Source of the DNA: DATEDA01 sp963789885
Lineage (GTDB): Bacteria > Pseudomonadota > Gammaproteobacteria > Burkholderiales > SG8-39
DNA: 64,000 bases
Assembly (NCBI GenBank): GCA_963789885.1
Contig: CAWBNB010000050.1
Span: 434,001-498,000, forward strand
Direction of reading: 5' to 3'
The notes beneath the pieces were generated by a model. That model saw nothing but the letters and a program-made list of their open reading frames with translations, did not search any database and was not told where the DNA came from. Positions 21,097 to 31,373 of the stretch are shown piece after piece. Every line of letters starts with the position of its first letter. Position 1 is the stretch's first letter. A program made the translations under genes and the position numbers.

Positions 21097-22251
21097 TCAG
21101 GCCTTGCCCCGGCCGCGCGAGGTCGGCCGCTTCGCCAGCTCGCGGATCGCGTCGCCCTGCGGCGCGAAACCGAGGCCGGGTGCCTCGGGCAGGGCGAGCC
21201 AGCCGTCCTGCGCGCGCGCGAGCCCCTCGAAAATCTGCTCGCACACGAGCAGCGCGACGTAGTGGTACTCCACCAGCCCGCCGTTCGCCAGCCCGGCGTG
21301 GAGGTGCATGTTGTGATGCGTCCATGCGCCGCCGTTCGCGATGCCGACGTTGAACGCTGCCGCCATGCCCGCGATCCGCGCGACCTGCGTGAACCCGCCG
21401 CTGATTACGACGTTGGGCTGGAGGAGATCGACGGCATCGGCGAGCACGAGGTCGCGGAAGCGGTACGCGAGCCCTTCGTTCTGGCCGGCGCCGAGCGGAA
21501 TGCGCGTCCTGCGCCGGAGATCGGCCATTACCCGCACGTCGTTCTGCGTGATCGGCTCCTCGAACAGCGCCACGTCGTACGGCTCGATGCGGCGCGCGAG
21601 CTCGTGCGCGTGGTAGCCGTCGAGGCTGCAGTTGGCATCGACGTAGATCTGCACGCCCGGGCCGACCGCGTCGCGAACCGCTCGCACGCGCGCGGCGTCT
21701 TCCGCGATCACGGCCGCGAGCGGGCGCGGCTCGTCGCGCCGCTGGAGCGCGTGATGCCCGACGACCATCTTGAGGCGGGTGTGGCCTTCGGCCACCCAGA
21801 GTTTCGCCGCCGCGGCGAGCTGGTCGCGATCGAAGAAACCGAAGCCGAACGTCGCATAGACGGGTACGCGATCGCGCGCGCCGCCGAGGAGCCGCCACAC
21901 GGGCGCGCCGAAGTGCTTGCCCTTCAGGTCCCAGAGCGCGACGTCGATGGCGGCGATGGCGTGGCTCGCGTAGCCGGTCTGGCCGCGGGGCGACAGCAGC
22001 CAGTAGAGCTTGTCCCAGAGGCGCTCGTGCGCGAGCGGATCCTCGCCGAGGAGCGCGGGCGCGGCGATCTCGTCGATCGCCGCCGCGACCACCTCTTCCT
22101 CGGTGATCGCCGTGAAGCCGTGACCGACGAGCCCGGTGTCGGTCTCGACCTCGGCGAGGCAGACCGAGAGCGACGCCTCCTTGGCGAGCCCGAGCACCCC
22201 GATGCGGACCGGGACGTTGAGCGGCGTCGCCTTGACGCGGGTGATCTTCAC
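21097..22251 (-). CDS. Mandelate racemase / muconate lactonizing enzyme family protein
   Basis: A 384-residue enolase-superfamily enzyme. It has the capping domain (VKITRVKATPLNVPVRIG) and the barrel with three metal ligands: D in QIYVDANCSLDG, E in VALFEEPIT, and E in GAGQNEGLAYRF. The lysine is in GHTRLKMVVG and a general-base histidine is available in GGAWTHHNMHLHAG. These enzymes abstract a proton alpha to a carboxylate and then racemise, cyclise or dehydrate. The substrate is unknown; the arrangement resembles acid-sugar dehydratases and cycloisomerases. The start is GTG at 22251, chosen for homology because ribosome-site evidence is weak. Upstream lies a hydrolase gene on the same strand, 32 bases away. 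Confidence 0.87.
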   Translation of the reverse strand: MKITRVKATPLNVPVRIGVLGLAKEASLSVCLAEVETDTGLVGHGFTAITEEEVVAAAIDEIAAPALLGEDPLAHERLWDKLYWLLSPRGQTGYASHAIAAIDVALWDLKGKHFGAPVWRLLGGARDRVPVYATFGFGFFDRDQLAAAAKLWVAEGHTRLKMVVGHHALQRRDEPRPLAAVIAEDAARVRAVRDAVGPGVQIYVDANCSLDGYHAHELARRIEPYDVALFEEPITQNDVRVMADLRRRTRIPLGAGQNEGLAYRFRDLVLADAVDLLQPNVVISGGFTQVARIAGMAAAFNVGIANGGAWTHHNMHLHAGLANGGLVEYHYVALLVCEQIFEGLARAQDGWLALPEAPGLGFAPQGDAIRELAKRPTSRGRGKA

Positions 22252-22283
22252 GGGCGAATGGTCGCCCGGCCGGGCGGGGCCGT

Positions 22284-23141
22284 CTAGAGCCGGGACACGA
22301 AATCGGCGAGGAGCGCGTCGAACCGCGCCGGCTCGTCGACGAAGAGCGCGTGCCCGGCATTCTCGAAGACGGCGATCTCGGTCGCCGGACGGTTCCGCTT
22401 GAGGTTCTGCGCCTGCTCGGCGAACTGCGGCGTCACGACGTAGAGGAGCGGAACCGTCACCGCGTGCGCTGCGGCGCGCCAATGCTCCCGCGGATAGGGG
22501 TAGGCGAGCAGCGCGAGGCTCGCATCGAGCGGGAGCTGCGAGGCGCTCCGGACGAGCGCCCCGAGCTCGGCTTCAGGTTGCGGCGTCCGGAACATCGCGC
22601 GCACGAAGCGGTCGAGCGCGGCCGCGCGATCCCGCTTGAGGTCGGTCCGGAAGTTGCCGCCCCGCGGCGCCGGCGGCTCGCCCACCGAGCTGTCGACGAG
22701 CACCAGGCCGGCGAGCTTCGATTCGCCGTGGGCGCGCACGTAGTGGAGCGACTCGAGCGCACCGAGCGACCAGCCGACGAGCACGACGCGCGGGTATCGG
22801 GCGACGAACTCGGCGATGTCGGCGGCGCGGCGATCGGCGGTGTAGCCCGTCCGCGCGATCTCGGAGCGCCCCTGGCCGCGTGGGTCGAGCGCCGCGACGC
22901 GATAGCGCGTCCCCAGCGACTGGATCTGCCCGCGCCAGATCTCCGCCGGCATCGACCACCCGGGCACGAACGCAATTACCGGCAAGCGGTCGGCTGGGCC
23001 GGCCTCGAGGATGTGCAGGCGGACACCGTCGGACGCGACGAAGAAAGTGCTTTCCACCCGGACCTCGGACGCCGCGGCGATGCGCAGGCCGCAGAGCATA
23101 CACAGCGCGCAGAGCGCGCTGCGGGCCAGGACACGAATCAG
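22284..23141 (-). CDS. Alpha/beta hydrolase, exported
   Basis: An alpha/beta-fold hydrolase of about 285 residues. It has an oxyanion segment (IAFVPGWSMPAEIWRGQIQS), the nucleophile elbow GWSLGA, and a C-terminal histidine in ENAGHALFVDEP. The N-terminus (VLARSALCALCMLCGLRIAA) looks like a signal peptide. The start is uncertain. A CTG at 23141 would overlap the stop of the corrected upstream gene and includes the whole signal; the first ATG is at 23099 and cuts the signal. In the sequence as given the frame stays open into the upstream gene, but I think this is due to a one-base insertion there and not a real fusion. Substrate unknown. Confidence 0.75.
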   Translation of the reverse strand: MIRVLARSALCALCMLCGLRIAAASEVRVESTFFVASDGVRLHILEAGPADRLPVIAFVPGWSMPAEIWRGQIQSLGTRYRVAALDPRGQGRSEIARTGYTADRRAADIAEFVARYPRVVLVGWSLGALESLHYVRAHGESKLAGLVLVDSSVGEPPAPRGGNFRTDLKRDRAAALDRFVRAMFRTPQPEAELGALVRSASQLPLDASLALLAYPYPREHWRAAAHAVTVPLLYVVTPQFAEQAQNLKRNRPATEIAVFENAGHALFVDEPARFDALLADFVSRL

Positions 23142-24296
23142 GAACGCCGGGCGGTGCTGCGGGCGACCATCAGGCCGGAGCGGCCTTCCTGCCAGTGATA
23201 GCCGAACGGGAAGGGCAGGCATCGAGACGTTCCCGACCTGCCGGTACGCCGCGGCGAGATCCTTCTGGTAGCCGTAGTTGAAGTCCCGGATCGGACGCGC
23301 GTAGCGCCCGAAGAGCCGCACGTCGAACCCGCGCTCCCGCAGGAACCGGTACGGGATGCCGGTGTCGTCCTGGACCACGAGCTCGCTCACCTCGAGCAGC
23401 GTCCTGCGCGTGCCCGCGAACTCGTTCCCGTGCAGCAGGTACGAGGCCGACTTCAGGAACGTGATGCTCGGATTTTGCTTCGCCAGGAACGGCAGGAACT
23501 CCGGGTTCGCGCGCAGCGCCGCATCGGTCGCGTCGAGCGACAGATAGTAGAGCGTCTGCGGCTTGCCGATGAGCGGCTGGACGAAGGTGACCTTCACGCC
23601 CTGCGCCCGGCGCGACGCCCGGGTGCCGGTGTTCGGCAGCGGCCCGGCGGCCCGTCCGAGGTCGAACGGCTCGACCGCGGCGATCCGGACGTCGAGGAGA
23701 CCCATCGACGCCAGCATCAGGGGGAGCATCCCCTTGAGCCGCGGTGTCTGGAGCTCGCGCGCCATGTGCTGGGTGATAAAGTAGTTGCGCACGAGGATGT
23801 CGCCGAGCGCGACGCGAACGTCGCGGAGCAGCGCGGTCGCATCCTCGCGGCTCATCGCCTCGAGCGGCGGCACTTCGCCCGGCCGCTCCAGCCCGAAGAA
23901 CACGTAGGTGTCGCACCGGGGGAACAGCAGATAGGCGTTGAGGAAGTCCGGGCCGCTGAACGGGTAGAGCAGGGTGCGGCAGCGGTCGAGCTCGACGCCG
24001 AGCACCTCGTCGCGCCAGCCCTCGATCACGCTCAGGCGCTCGCGCCGGAGCCGTTCCCATTGCGGGGCAAGCGTCGCCCGGTGCTTCTGCCAGGCGTCGA
24101 GGGTTGCGACGTGCGCGTGCGGCTCGTAGGTCGAGCTCACGCCGGCGAGGAGCCGCGCAGTCGACGTGATCCGCGCATCGGGCGTCGCGATCTCGCTCGC
24201 CGGCGCCTGCGCGAAGGCACACCCCGCGGCGATCGCCAGGACGAACGCGGCTGCGGCTTGCGCCGCAACGTCGTAAAAGTAACGATATGCCGTCAT
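23139..24296 (-). CDS. Conserved secreted protein of unknown function (one-base frameshift near its end)
   Basis: I do not recognise this family. The start MTAYRYFYDVAAQAAAAFVL is followed by a signal-like stretch ending CAFAQA. The mature part has regular features (FSGPDFLNAYLLFPRCDTYV, ITFLKSASYLLHGNEFAGTR, FLRERGFDVRLFGRYARPI). Near 23208-23216 an extra base appears to shift the frame. In the shifted frame it continues FPFGYHWQEGRSGLMVARST and stops at TGA 23140-23138, a much more protein-like ending than the unshifted frame, which runs into the hydrolase. An ATG seven codons upstream is an alternative start. It is probably cotranscribed with the hydrolase and enolase genes. Confidence 0.65.
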
Positions 24297-24446
24297 GCAG
24301 ACACGCTTCCCGCCCATGCGAGGCGCGAGCAAATCGCTCGTCCCCGTACGTGAGCAGAACGCGTGCCAAGGCCGCGCGGTTGACGCGCGACGGGCGCGTG
24401 CCAACTATTCCCGGCCCGCGGGCGGCATGGACCGTCTGCCGAAGAA

Positions 24447-25874
<1,428 letters not shown>

Positions 25875-25892
25875 GAAATGGCTCCGATCGGG

Positions 25893-27575
25893 TCAGACCC
25901 GCTCCCAGTTGAATTTCGCTTTGCTCCCGGTTCCGAACACCTTCAGCGCACCTTGCTCGCCGACGGCGTTCGGCCGGTTGAAGATCCAGTTCTGCCACGC
26001 GGTCAGGCGGCCGAAGATCCGCGTTTCCATCGTCTCCCGGCCGCCGAAGCGCAGGTTCGCTTCCATGCCGGTGAGCGCGTCCGGCGAGAGGCTCGCCCGC
26101 TCCTCGATCGCGATGCGCACTTCCTCGTCCCAGTCGAGGTCGTCCGGCGCGAAGGTGACCAGGCCCAGCCCGATCGCCGCTTCCGCGTCGAGCTTCCTGC
26201 CGACTTGCGCCCGCGCCGCTTCGACCGGGGCACTCTCATCGCAGAAACGCGCAGAGAGCCGCGGCAGATCGTTCACCATGGGATACGCACCGAAGTTCAG
26301 CGCCGACAGGGCGATGCGCGGCGCGCCGGCCTCGTCGTCGGGCAGCTGCAGCATGTAGCTCCGGTCGGCCGCGAGCAGGAGCTCGGCGAGGGTGCCCGCG
26401 AAGCACGACCCCTGGTCGACGATCGCGAACAGCGTGCGCGACGAGACGTCGAGCCGCGCGAAGGTCCGGCGGAGGAGGCCGATCGTCTCCTTCACCAGCC
26501 AGTGGCCGCGCTGGGCGTCGAGCACGGCGTCGACCGCGAGCACCGCGTCCGCGTCGCCGCGAGTCTTAAGGATCCAGGTGCCGATCTCGAGGTCGTTGGT
26601 GCGGAGGCAAAGGATCGCATCGTCGAGCTCCCGCGCCATCGCGAGCGGCCACCAGCTCGCGCCCGCCTGCAGGATCGCGGCGGGATCGGCCGGTTGCGCC
26701 GACCTGGGGGCAGCCACGGTGATCGTTGCCGTGCGTGCCTTGCGGTCGACCGTCACGTCGACGTATTCATAGTGATAGCCGGTGTCGTCGATCCTGCGCG
26801 CAAGGGGCGTTAGCTTGATCCCCGGCCCCGCCCCCGCTCGGCCACTCGTGGCCGCGAGCGCCGCGACGCGGTCCTTGACCGCCTGGGCAAAACCTTGCGG
26901 TTTGGCGACGTGGTCGACGAGCTTCCACTCGCGGGCGCGGTCGGCGCGCACGCCCTCGCTCGTCGTGGAGAAGACGTCGGCAAGGTCGCGGCGCACCTTG
27001 CGCTTGTCGGTGACGCGCGTCAGGCCGCCCGTGCCGGGCAGCACACCGAGCAGGGGGACCTCGGGAAGGCTGACCGTGGACGAGCGGTCGTCGATCATCA
27101 GGATCTCGTCGCAGGCGAGGGCGAGCTCGTAGCCGCCGCCGGCGACGGTGCCGTTGACCGCCGCGAGGAACCGCAGCCCCTCGTGGCGGCTCGAGTCCTC
27201 CATGCCGTTCCGGGTCTCGTTGGTGAACTTGCAGAAGTTCACCTTCCAGGCGTGGGTCGAAAGCCCGAGCATGTAGATGTTCGCGCCCGAGCAGAACATC
27301 CGCTCCCGCGCGCTCGTGATCACCACCACTTTCACTTCGGGATGCTCGAACCGGATGCGCTGGAGCGCGTCGTAGAGCTCGATGTCGACGCCGAGGTCGT
27401 ACGAGTTCAGCTTCAGCCGGTAACCCGGTTTGAGGCCGCGCTCCTCGTCGACGTGCATCGAGAGGGTGGCGACTTCCCCTTCGACCTTCAGCCGCCAGTG
27501 CGCGTAGGTCTCCGGGTTGCGCTCGTACGTGATGAGAGCCTGGGGCTCGCTTGTCGCTTGCGGAACTGCGCTCAT
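25893..27575 (-). CDS. boxC: 2,3-epoxybenzoyl-CoA dihydrolase BoxC
   Basis: A 560-residue crotonase-superfamily enzyme that hydrolyses 2,3-epoxybenzoyl-CoA with ring cleavage to 3,4-dehydroadipyl-CoA semialdehyde and formate. Two crotonase-like halves are visible. The first has VVVITSARERMFCSGANIYM, FLAAVNGTVAGGGYELALAC and LPEVPLLGVLPGTGGLTRVT. The second contains TLFAIVDQGSCFAGTLAELL. Length and the start (EPQALITYERNPETYAHWRL) match BoxC. It follows boxR by 19 bases and precedes boxB by 18 bases, so the three form one transcript. Confidence 0.96.
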   Translation of the reverse strand: MSAVPQATSEPQALITYERNPETYAHWRLKVEGEVATLSMHVDEERGLKPGYRLKLNSYDLGVDIELYDALQRIRFEHPEVKVVVITSARERMFCSGANIYMLGLSTHAWKVNFCKFTNETRNGMEDSSRHEGLRFLAAVNGTVAGGGYELALACDEILMIDDRSSTVSLPEVPLLGVLPGTGGLTRVTDKRKVRRDLADVFSTTSEGVRADRAREWKLVDHVAKPQGFAQAVKDRVAALAATSGRAGAGPGIKLTPLARRIDDTGYHYEYVDVTVDRKARTATITVAAPRSAQPADPAAILQAGASWWPLAMARELDDAILCLRTNDLEIGTWILKTRGDADAVLAVDAVLDAQRGHWLVKETIGLLRRTFARLDVSSRTLFAIVDQGSCFAGTLAELLLAADRSYMLQLPDDEAGAPRIALSALNFGAYPMVNDLPRLSARFCDESAPVEAARAQVGRKLDAEAAIGLGLVTFAPDDLDWDEEVRIAIEERASLSPDALTGMEANLRFGGRETMETRIFGRLTAWQNWIFNRPNAVGEQGALKVFGTGSKAKFNWERV

Positions 27576-27594
27576 GGTGTCTCCTGGTTTGGTC

Positions 27595-28503
27595 CTAGTC
27601 GCGGGGCGCGACTGCGCGAGCGAGCTCGGCGAGGCTCGCTTCCACGGTCTTGCCCTCGGTGTCGATCGTGACGTCGGCCTGCGCGTACAGCGGCTCGCGG
27701 CCGGCGAGGATGCGCCGCAGGTCGTCCATCGCTTCGCGGTTGCCCGCCATCGGGCGATAGTCGCCCTGCGCGGCGACGCGCGCCATGTGCTCCTCGGGTG
27801 CGGCCTTCAGCCAGACGGTGAAGCAGGCGGAGAGCACGAGGTCGTAGGTGGCCGGCTCCGACACGATGCTGCCGCCGGTGGCGATCACGCACCGCTCGTT
27901 CTTGTCGAGAATGCGCTCGAGCGCCCGGCGTTCGTAGCGCCGGAAGCCCGCCTGCCCGTGGAGCAGGAAGATCTCGTGCAGGCTCGTACCGGCTTCCGCC
28001 TCGACCTCGTGGTCGAGCTCGACGAAAGGGACGCCGAGCTGGCGGGCGAGCCCGGTCCCGAGCGTGGATTTGCCGCCGCCGCGCAGACCGACGAGCGCGA
28101 TTCGGTTCTCGCGCGCACCGTACGCGCTGCCGTGTTCGCGGACAAGCTGGGTCCGGATCCGGGCGAGCTTCGCCGCCGGCAGGCGCTTGAGGAGCTGCAG
28201 AATCAACGTGAGCTCGACCGACTGTCCGTTGTCGGCGCGAACGAGCTCATCGAGGGGGAGGTTCAGCGCCTGGGCGATCTGGCGCAGCAGCAGCACCGAG
28301 ACGTTGCCGCGCCCCGTTTCGAGCTGGGCGAGATAGCGCTCCGACACGCCCGAATCGCGCGCGAGGATCTTCCGCGTCATCCCCCGCCGGGCACGTGCTT
28401 CGCGGACGCGCTCCCCGAGCCGGTCGAGGAACGCCGCGTCCAGTTGGACGACGGTCCCTTCCTCTTTGCGGGGAGGCTTGCGGCTCGGCTCGCGGGCGCC
28501 CAT
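27595..28503 (-). CDS. boxR: BoxR/BzdR-type regulator: HTH fused to shikimate kinase-like domain
   Basis: A 302-residue transcriptional regulator of benzoate degradation. Residues about 30-90 are an XRE-type helix-turn-helix (ILARDSGVSERYLAQLETGR). Residues about 130-300 resemble shikimate kinase with a P-loop GLRGGGKST (139-147) and FVELDHEVEAEAG. In BzdR and BoxR this kinase-like domain no longer makes shikimate phosphate but senses benzoyl-CoA, which relieves repression. Here it heads the boxRCB operon and faces the flavodoxin/ligase operon. A palindrome of two TGCA boxes six bases apart lies 30 bases before its start and covers both promoters. The ribosome site is weak. Confidence 0.93.
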   Translation of the reverse strand: MGAREPSRKPPRKEEGTVVQLDAAFLDRLGERVREARARRGMTRKILARDSGVSERYLAQLETGRGNVSVLLLRQIAQALNLPLDELVRADNGQSVELTLILQLLKRLPAAKLARIRTQLVREHGSAYGARENRIALVGLRGGGKSTLGTGLARQLGVPFVELDHEVEAEAGTSLHEIFLLHGQAGFRRYERRALERILDKNERCVIATGGSIVSEPATYDLVLSACFTVWLKAAPEEHMARVAAQGDYRPMAGNREAMDDLRRILAGREPLYAQADVTIDTEGKTVEASLAELARAVAPRD

Positions 28504-28515
28504 GAAATATAATTC

Positions 28516-28543
28516 TTGCGAGGGCTAAAAGATGCATTATAAT
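28516..28543 (+). promoter_or_regulatory. Sigma-70 promoter of the flavodoxin/ligase operon
   Basis: TTGCGA (28516-28521), a 16-base spacer and a perfect TATAAT (28538-28543). On the opposite strand TTGTTT, 16 bases and TATAAT (28541-28536) form the matching boxR promoter, so the two -10 boxes overlap in the BoxR palindrome. Confidence 0.65.
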
Positions 28544-28546
28544 GCA
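28533..28546. promoter_or_regulatory. Probable BoxR operator (TGCA-N6-TGCA palindrome)
   Basis: The 14-base perfect palindrome TGCATTATAATGCA lies between boxR and the flavodoxin gene. BzdR/BoxR regulators are reported to bind TGCA repeats separated by six bases, which is exactly the layout here. The same 14 bases contain TATAAT on both strands, so one bound regulator could block both divergent promoters. Confidence 0.72.
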
Positions 28547-28590
28547 TTCGAGCCGAAAAACAAGCGGCGCGTAACCGACCAGGAGATCCG

Positions 28591-29067
28591 ATGGCGCTCG
28601 AACTGACCATCCTCGTGGGGACGATGACCGGCAACGCCCAGCTCGTCGCGCAGGAGCTCGAGCTCATGCTCGACGACGGCGAGACCCGCGTTCAGGTCCG
28701 CGTGATGGACGGGCTCGACGCCGGCGCCTTCACGCCGGGCGGGCTCTTCCTCGTCTGTACTTCGACCTACGGCCAAGGCGACGTCCCCGACAACGCCAAG
28801 CAGCTGTACGAGTCGCTGATCGCGAGCCGGCCCGATCTCGCGGCCATTCAATACGGGGTGATCGCGCTGGGCGACCGCACCTACGGCGACACGTTCTGTA
28901 ACGGCGGACGGCGGTTCGACGCGATCCTCACCGAGCTGGGCGCACGCCGGATCGGCGACATCCTGTTTCACGACGCGTCGAGCGGCACGCTCGCCGAGGA
29001 AGCGGCGAGCGAATGGATCGGCCAGTGGATCGCCAAGGCGCGGGAGCAGGCGGGCATCGCCGCCTGA
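28591..29067 (+). CDS. Flavodoxin domain protein
   Basis: A 158-residue flavodoxin-like (MioC/CPR-type) FMN electron carrier. The phosphate loop TILVGTMTGNAQ, the aromatic loop LFLVCTSTYGQGDVPDNA and the third FMN loop IALGDRTYGDTFCNGGRRFD are intact. A CAGGAGAT site precedes ATG 28591. It is the first gene of an operon with benzoate-CoA ligase and shares the BoxR operator with boxRCB. BoxB needs a reductant, and no boxA is present, so this protein may be part of the electron supply to BoxB. That role is inference. No reductase is encoded next to it. Confidence 0.88.
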   Translation: MALELTILVGTMTGNAQLVAQELELMLDDGETRVQVRVMDGLDAGAFTPGGLFLVCTSTYGQGDVPDNAKQLYESLIASRPDLAAIQYGVIALGDRTYGDTFCNGGRRFDAILTELGARRIGDILFHDASSGTLAEEAASEWIGQWIAKAREQAGIAA

Positions 29068-29100
29068 AGTAGCATCCGCCGGCGAAGAGGAGGAAGGACC

Positions 29101-30693
29101 ATGGCGCGACTGAGCCACGCGGACCATCGCTCGAGCCCGCCCGAGCTCGACATTCCACGCGACTACAACGCAGCGCACGATCTCGTCGAGCGCAACCTCG
29201 CCGCGGGGCGCGGCGGCAAGCTCGCCTTCGTGGATGATGCCGGCCGCTACACGTACGCCGACCTCGCCGAGCGGGTGAACCGCGCAGCGAACGCGCTCAC
29301 CGGGCTCGGCCTCGCGATGGAGGACCGGGTGATGTTGTGCCACCTCGACGCGATCGATTGGCCGGCGACGTTCCTCGGCGCGATCAAGGCCGGCATCGTC
29401 CCGATCGCGGTCAACACGCTCCTGACGTCGGCCGACTACGAGTTCATGCTCAACGACAGCCGCGCGAGGGCGCTCGTCGTGTCCGAGGCGCTGTGGCCGC
29501 AGTTCGCGGGCATCCTCGCACGGTGCCCGCACGTAAAGCACGTGATCGTGTCGGGCGCCGACGCGCGCGGGCATGCCCGCCTGCAGGACCTGGCCGCGCG
29601 GGCTTCCACGTCGTTCGACCCGGCGCCGACCACCTGCGACGACGCGTGCTTCTGGCTCTATTCGTCCGGCTCCACCGGCACGCCGAAGGGCACGGTGCAC
29701 GTGCACTCGAGCATGATCGCCACCGCTGAGCTCTACGGGCGGCCCGTGCTCGGCATCCGCGAAGACGATGTCGTCTTCTCGGCGGCGAAGCTCTTCTTCG
29801 CCTATGGGCTCGGCAACTCGCTCAGCTTTCCGCTCGCCGTGGGGGCGACCGCCGTGCTGATGGCCGAGCGACCGTCACCGACGTCGGTGTTCGAGCGCCT
29901 CAAGAAGCACCGTCCGACGATCTTCTACGGCGTCCCGACGCTCTACGCGGCGATGCTGGCGGCGCCGCAGCTGCCGGAGCGCGCTGACGTCGCGACGCGC
30001 GTGTGCGTTTCCGCCGGCGAGGCGCTGCCGGCCGACCTCGGTCGGCGCTGGACCGAGCATTTCGGCGTCGAGATCCTCGACGGGATCGGCTCGACCGAGA
30101 TGCTCCACATCTTCCTCTCGAACCGGCCCGGCGCGGTCCGCTACGGCACCAGCGGCAAGCCCGTACCCGGCTATCAGCTGCGAGTCGTCGACGACGCGGG
30201 CAAGGACTGCGGCCCGGGCGCCATCGGCGACCTGCTCGTGGCGGGTCCGTCCGCCGCGGCGGGCTACTGGAACAACCGCGAGCGGAGCCGCTCCACCTTC
30301 GCCGGCGTCTGGACGCGCACCGGCGACAAGTACACCTTCGACGCGGACGGCTACTACACCTACGGCGGCCGGTCCGACGACATGCTCAAGGTCGGCGGGA
30401 TCTTCGTCTCGCCGTTCGAGGTCGAGGCGGCCCTGCTGACGCACTCCGACGTGCTCGAAGCGGCGGTCGTCGGGATCCCCGACGACACCCAGCTGATCAA
30501 GCCGAAGGCCTTCATTGTCACCAAGCCGGGCGTCCAGGGCAGCCCGGCGCTCGCGGACGCGCTGAAGCAGCACGTCAAGGATCGGCTCGCGCCCTACAAG
30601 TACCCGCGCTGGGTCGAGTTCGTCTCCGAACTGCCCAAGACTGCGACCGGGAAGATCCAGCGCTTCAAGCTCCGCCAGCGCGACGCCGGGTGA
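29101..30693 (+). CDS. bclA: Benzoate-CoA ligase
   Basis: A 530-residue acyl-adenylate-forming ligase of the benzoate-CoA ligase family. It activates benzoate with ATP and CoA, the entry step to BoxB/BoxC. The P-loop-like motif YSSGSTGTPKGTVH begins at residue 187. A4/A5 motifs are VSAGEALPADLG and DGIGSTEMLHIFLSN, the hinge region includes YTYGGRSDDMLKVGGIFVSP, and the C-terminal lysine is in LPKTATGKIQRFKL. The N-terminal IPRDYNAAHDLVERNLAAGR is typical of aryl-CoA ligases of this group. GAGGAGGAAGG precedes the ATG. It follows the flavodoxin gene by 33 bases under BoxR-type control. Related substrates such as hydroxy- or halo-benzoates cannot be excluded. Confidence 0.93.
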   Translation: MARLSHADHRSSPPELDIPRDYNAAHDLVERNLAAGRGGKLAFVDDAGRYTYADLAERVNRAANALTGLGLAMEDRVMLCHLDAIDWPATFLGAIKAGIVPIAVNTLLTSADYEFMLNDSRARALVVSEALWPQFAGILARCPHVKHVIVSGADARGHARLQDLAARASTSFDPAPTTCDDACFWLYSSGSTGTPKGTVHVHSSMIATAELYGRPVLGIREDDVVFSAAKLFFAYGLGNSLSFPLAVGATAVLMAERPSPTSVFERLKKHRPTIFYGVPTLYAAMLAAPQLPERADVATRVCVSAGEALPADLGRRWTEHFGVEILDGIGSTEMLHIFLSNRPGAVRYGTSGKPVPGYQLRVVDDAGKDCGPGAIGDLLVAGPSAAAGYWNNRERSRSTFAGVWTRTGDKYTFDADGYYTYGGRSDDMLKVGGIFVSPFEVEAALLTHSDVLEAAVVGIPDDTQLIKPKAFIVTKPGVQGSPALADALKQHVKDRLAPYKYPRWVEFVSELPKTATGKIQRFKLRQRDAG

Positions 30694-30774
30694 GGCGCGC
30701 AGTGAGGCGCGGGCGAAGGCGCCCGCCCGGGCCGAACGGCCTTGGAAACCCGCTGTCCGCCCTGACTTACTCAA

Positions 30775-30799
30775 AAGGTTGACTGGGTTAGTCGGGTTT
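30775..30799 (+). promoter_or_regulatory. IscR type-1 site over the iscR-suf promoter
   Basis: The half-sites GACT (30781-30784) and AGTC (30790-30793) are separated by five bases, with GTT before and GGG after. This agrees with the IscR type-1 consensus at most conserved positions. The site overlaps a -35 TTGACT (30779-30784); TAAACT (30803-30808) 18 bases further is the likely -10. Holo-IscR binding would repress the operon when Fe-S clusters are plentiful. Confidence 0.65.
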
Positions 30800-30882
30800 C
30801 GGTAAACTTGACCAAATTCCTCGGCTTTTCAGGCCGGGGCGCTCTCAGCACCAGGATTCCGCACCAGGATACGGAGGCCCCC

Positions 30883-31362
30883 ATGCGACTGACCACGAAA
30901 GGACGCTTCGCCGTCACGGCAATCCTCGATCTCGCGATGTCCCAGAAGGGCGGGCCGGTCTCGCTCGCCGGGATCAGCGAACGCCAGGGGATTTCGCTTT
31001 CCTATCTGGAGCAGCTCTTCGGGAAGCTGCGCCGGAACGCGCTGGTCACGAGCGTGCGCGGGCCGGGCGGCGGCTATCTGCTCGCCAAGACCCTGGAGGA
31101 CGTCTCGGTCGCGGACATCATCCGCGCCGTGGACGAGCCGATGGACACGACCCAGTGCCACGGCCGGGAGAACTGCCACGACGACCAGAAGTGCATCACC
31201 CACGACCTGTGGGCGGGGCTGAACGAGCGGATCTTCGAATACCTCAGCTCCGTGACGCTTGCCCAGCTCGTCGCGCAGGGAAAGAGCCGGCAGGGCGGCA
31301 CGGTGCTGATGGTCGACATGCGCGAGAAGCGCTCCACGCCGACCGACGTCGTGCCGGCCTGA
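30883..31362 (+). CDS. iscR: Fe-S cluster assembly regulator IscR (Rrf2 family)
   Basis: A 159-residue Rrf2-type regulator. It begins MRLTTKGRFAVTAILDLAMS, has the winged helix with recognition segment ISLSYLEQLFGKLRRNALV and the wing GPGGGYLLAK. Cluster ligands are at the same positions as in E. coli IscR: C92, C98 and C104, with H107, in CHGRENCHDDQKCITH. This identifies IscR rather than SufR or NsrR. GGAGG precedes ATG 30883. It is the first gene of the Fe-S operon and has an IscR-like site over its own promoter, so autoregulation by cluster status is likely. Confidence 0.95.
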   Translation: MRLTTKGRFAVTAILDLAMSQKGGPVSLAGISERQGISLSYLEQLFGKLRRNALVTSVRGPGGGYLLAKTLEDVSVADIIRAVDEPMDTTQCHGRENCHDDQKCITHDLWAGLNERIFEYLSSVTLAQLVAQGKSRQGGTVLMVDMREKRSTPTDVVPA

Positions 31363-31373
31363 GGGGAATCCGG

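Noticed and set aside
27595..28503. True shikimate kinase gene
   Set aside because: The kinase-like domain is fused to an HTH, sits in a box cluster and matches the BoxR/BzdR architecture, where it senses benzoyl-CoA.
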